This document shows positions 62,223-64,000 of a stretch of 64,000 bases of DNA, one piece after another. The stretch is taken from the NCBI GenBank assembly GCA_900239685.1, contig OENT01000717.1, forward strand, positions 18,392-82,391, in the 5' to 3' direction. Origin of the DNA: Rotaria macrura. Taxonomy: Eukaryota; Rotifera; Eurotatoria; Philodinida; Philodinidae. Position 1 is the first letter of the stretch. Each line of letters starts with the position of its first letter. A model generated the notes under the pieces. That model did not search any database and was not told where the DNA came from. It saw only the letters and a list, made by a program, of their open reading frames with translations. Both the position numbers and the translations under genes were made by a program.

Positions 62223-64000
62223 CGTACTAGTACCGAATCCAAAATTCGTTGAAATATACTTGATTATTGTGCAACGGGCGTATACTTTCTTTACATATGA
62301 ATTTCTATTCAAAGTTCAAATAAAAAAGTGCGTAGAAAACTATGCAGACTTTAATGAAAAAGTGACGTTATTGATAAAATATCATCAATCTTCTTTTGTA
62401 TATAGCGTGATTTACTTATATTTATTTGTTTTCTTCAGTTTGCTGTATTCCTAGGATATGTCAGAAGATTTTTTTTAAATTGCTACGTGATTCGGTAAAG
62501 CATTGATTAATCTATCTACGCATATAGTTTTCATTTGATTTATTTCTTATCTTGATAAGAAAGGGAATCATTTTCGACAAGCACACAAAAGAAACCTTTT
62601 TTTCTTTGAAATCTCTAGACTTTCTCCTTAAATGATATGAGTTATTATTAAATATTCGACAAAGCAGTATTTTAAACTCGAAATCGCTCCATAGAGAATT
62701 CATTCAATTTATTTGTCAGTTTGTCTGAAAATTTAGGGAACTTCTAACGATTGGCTCTAGTAAAAGTTCAATTACTGATTCTTGTCGAGTAAACTATAGC
62801 TGCCTTATCATTACAATCTTTCCCATTCATATATAGTAGAATAGAACAGGAGTTACTGCTTCGATTCATGTAATTTTAATCTAATTTAGCTATCGAGCTT
62901 TAAAAGTAAATTTGACACCATGCGAATAGTATAGCAAGGTGACTTGTGCTAGAGTGTCTAAAATTTCAACAGTAAAATTTCATTTCCTTCTCTAATTTAA
63001 AATTTTTTTATTCAATACTTTGTGCAACCTTAAGTTAGACGAGTCTCTTGCATCTAAAAACTATTTTTGCAACAATCGGATAACATCTGAGTGTGAAAAA
63101 CTTTATTTTGCGACTTTTTTAGAGATTCTTTGATCTCCACATAGAGATATGAAAAAAGTTAAATGAGTGCAGTATGCGCTTTGATAGAATAATCCAAGCT
63201 CTACTGAGTCATATACATACAACAAACTTATGACGTGTCCTAGAAATACAACAAACTGAAGAAAACTAATAAATATAGGTGAATCATGCTGTATTATTTC
63301 ACAATTTTTTTAATAAATCTGAGAAAATAAGAATGTCATCATTAAGGGCAGGCATGCATTTTTCAGCTGCTACAGAAGTGTCAAAGCATTCATAAAAACG
63401 TGATTCTGGTAGGTTGATTAGTTCTATTTTCTTTTTGACTTAAGCACATGATAACCGTCTTTCAATGGCATCTTTGTATCTTACACGTTCTACTATATCT
63501 ATTTATACTGTATCATAATCATTTCAGATGAATCATCAAGGACATTTCTCACGCTGCTTCCTTACTTGGAAGTGAGGAATTTCTGTCACAAATATATTCA
63601 AGTAGAATCTGTACTTCTTCAAAGTATAAAGTTTAACGTTTGAACTTTTCCGAAGCAAAAACTATTACATGCCATGGATTATTCTTAAATCATTGAATAA
63701 TTGGGCTTCATTTTTGTTATATATTTAAAATTTGATCAGCGATAGTTATTGATACCAATCTGACGAAAAACCGTTATCGAAGACAAATCTTATCAAAAAT
63801 GTAAGTTCTTTTAAAGTGAATGCGTAGGAGTAGACTCTTATAAGACCTACTGAAATTCTATGGCGAACTACTAAATACTAGCTTAATAACTTCTGACACA
63901 TTTTCCTGTCACAGGTGTAAATTTTAAAAATTCAGCAATACTGAAATTGGCTTAGTTTTGAGTTTCTGTATGGTATCTTTCTACTCGTTGATTGGAATGT
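62223..64000. other. Non-genic right end of the window
   Basis: AT-rich, short open frames only; nothing recognisable. Confidence 0.6.

Noticed and set aside
1..64000. CRISPR arrays, tRNA or rRNA genes, bacterial operons
   Set aside because: No regular spacer array, no tRNA A/B boxes with acceptor stem, and genes are clearly spliced eukaryotic ones.

Overview
The window is AT-rich animal DNA with spliced genes. Coding exons are separated by GT-AG introns, many only 46-80 bp long, alongside introns of 1.4-2.4 kb. The genes I recognise are CFAP92, DNAAF6, MTCH2, a Patched/RND transporter, an SDS22-type LRR protein and an NDUFA1-like protein. They point to a ciliated metazoan. A rotifer, possibly bdelloid, fits best because of the tiny introns, low GC, short decayed DNA transposons and a few (TGTGGG)-like patches. 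This taxonomic call is inference. There are no bacterial operons, rRNA, tRNA or CRISPR.

Layout: 218-7421 (+) is a ciliary CFAP92-like gene that enters from the left, with about 18 exons. 7.4-16.2 kb holds no gene I can support. 16264-17719 (+) is a secreted Cys-rich (VWC/FnI-like) protein with an unresolved 5' end; a perfect 14-bp hairpin sits in its coding sequence. 21307-21649 (-) is a 93-aa protein resembling complex I subunit NDUFA1. 21.65-28 kb is empty. 28.0-30.9 kb is a compositionally odd patch with a GC-rich hairpin array, a 33-bp minisatellite, telomere-like words and a frame-broken Cys/His-rich gene. 31404-31701 is a small TIR element interrupted by an assembly gap. 31753-40767 (-) is a four-exon, 921-aa Patched-domain protein whose introns carry transposon relics. 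42095-46038 (-) is MTCH2 in ten exons. 46366-48848 (+) is DNAAF6 in six exons, divergent from MTCH2. 48949-52946 (+) is an LRR gene that starts only 100 bp after the DNAAF6 stop. 53.2-57.2 kb is a minisatellite plus a perfect 669-bp inverted repeat around a 2.48-kb spacer. 57.2-64 kb has no recognised gene but carries a roughly 1.1-kb inverted-repeat element and a mini-MITE.

Functional links: CFAP92 and DNAAF6 are cilium/axoneme genes, and the adjacent LRR protein may be one too. MTCH2 and the NDUFA1-like protein are mitochondrial. The most distinctive structures are the long inverted repeat with gene-conversion-like borders, the tight DNAAF6-LRR pair with an acceptor-like site just before the second ATG (compatible with a trans-spliced operon), and the 28-31 kb patch.
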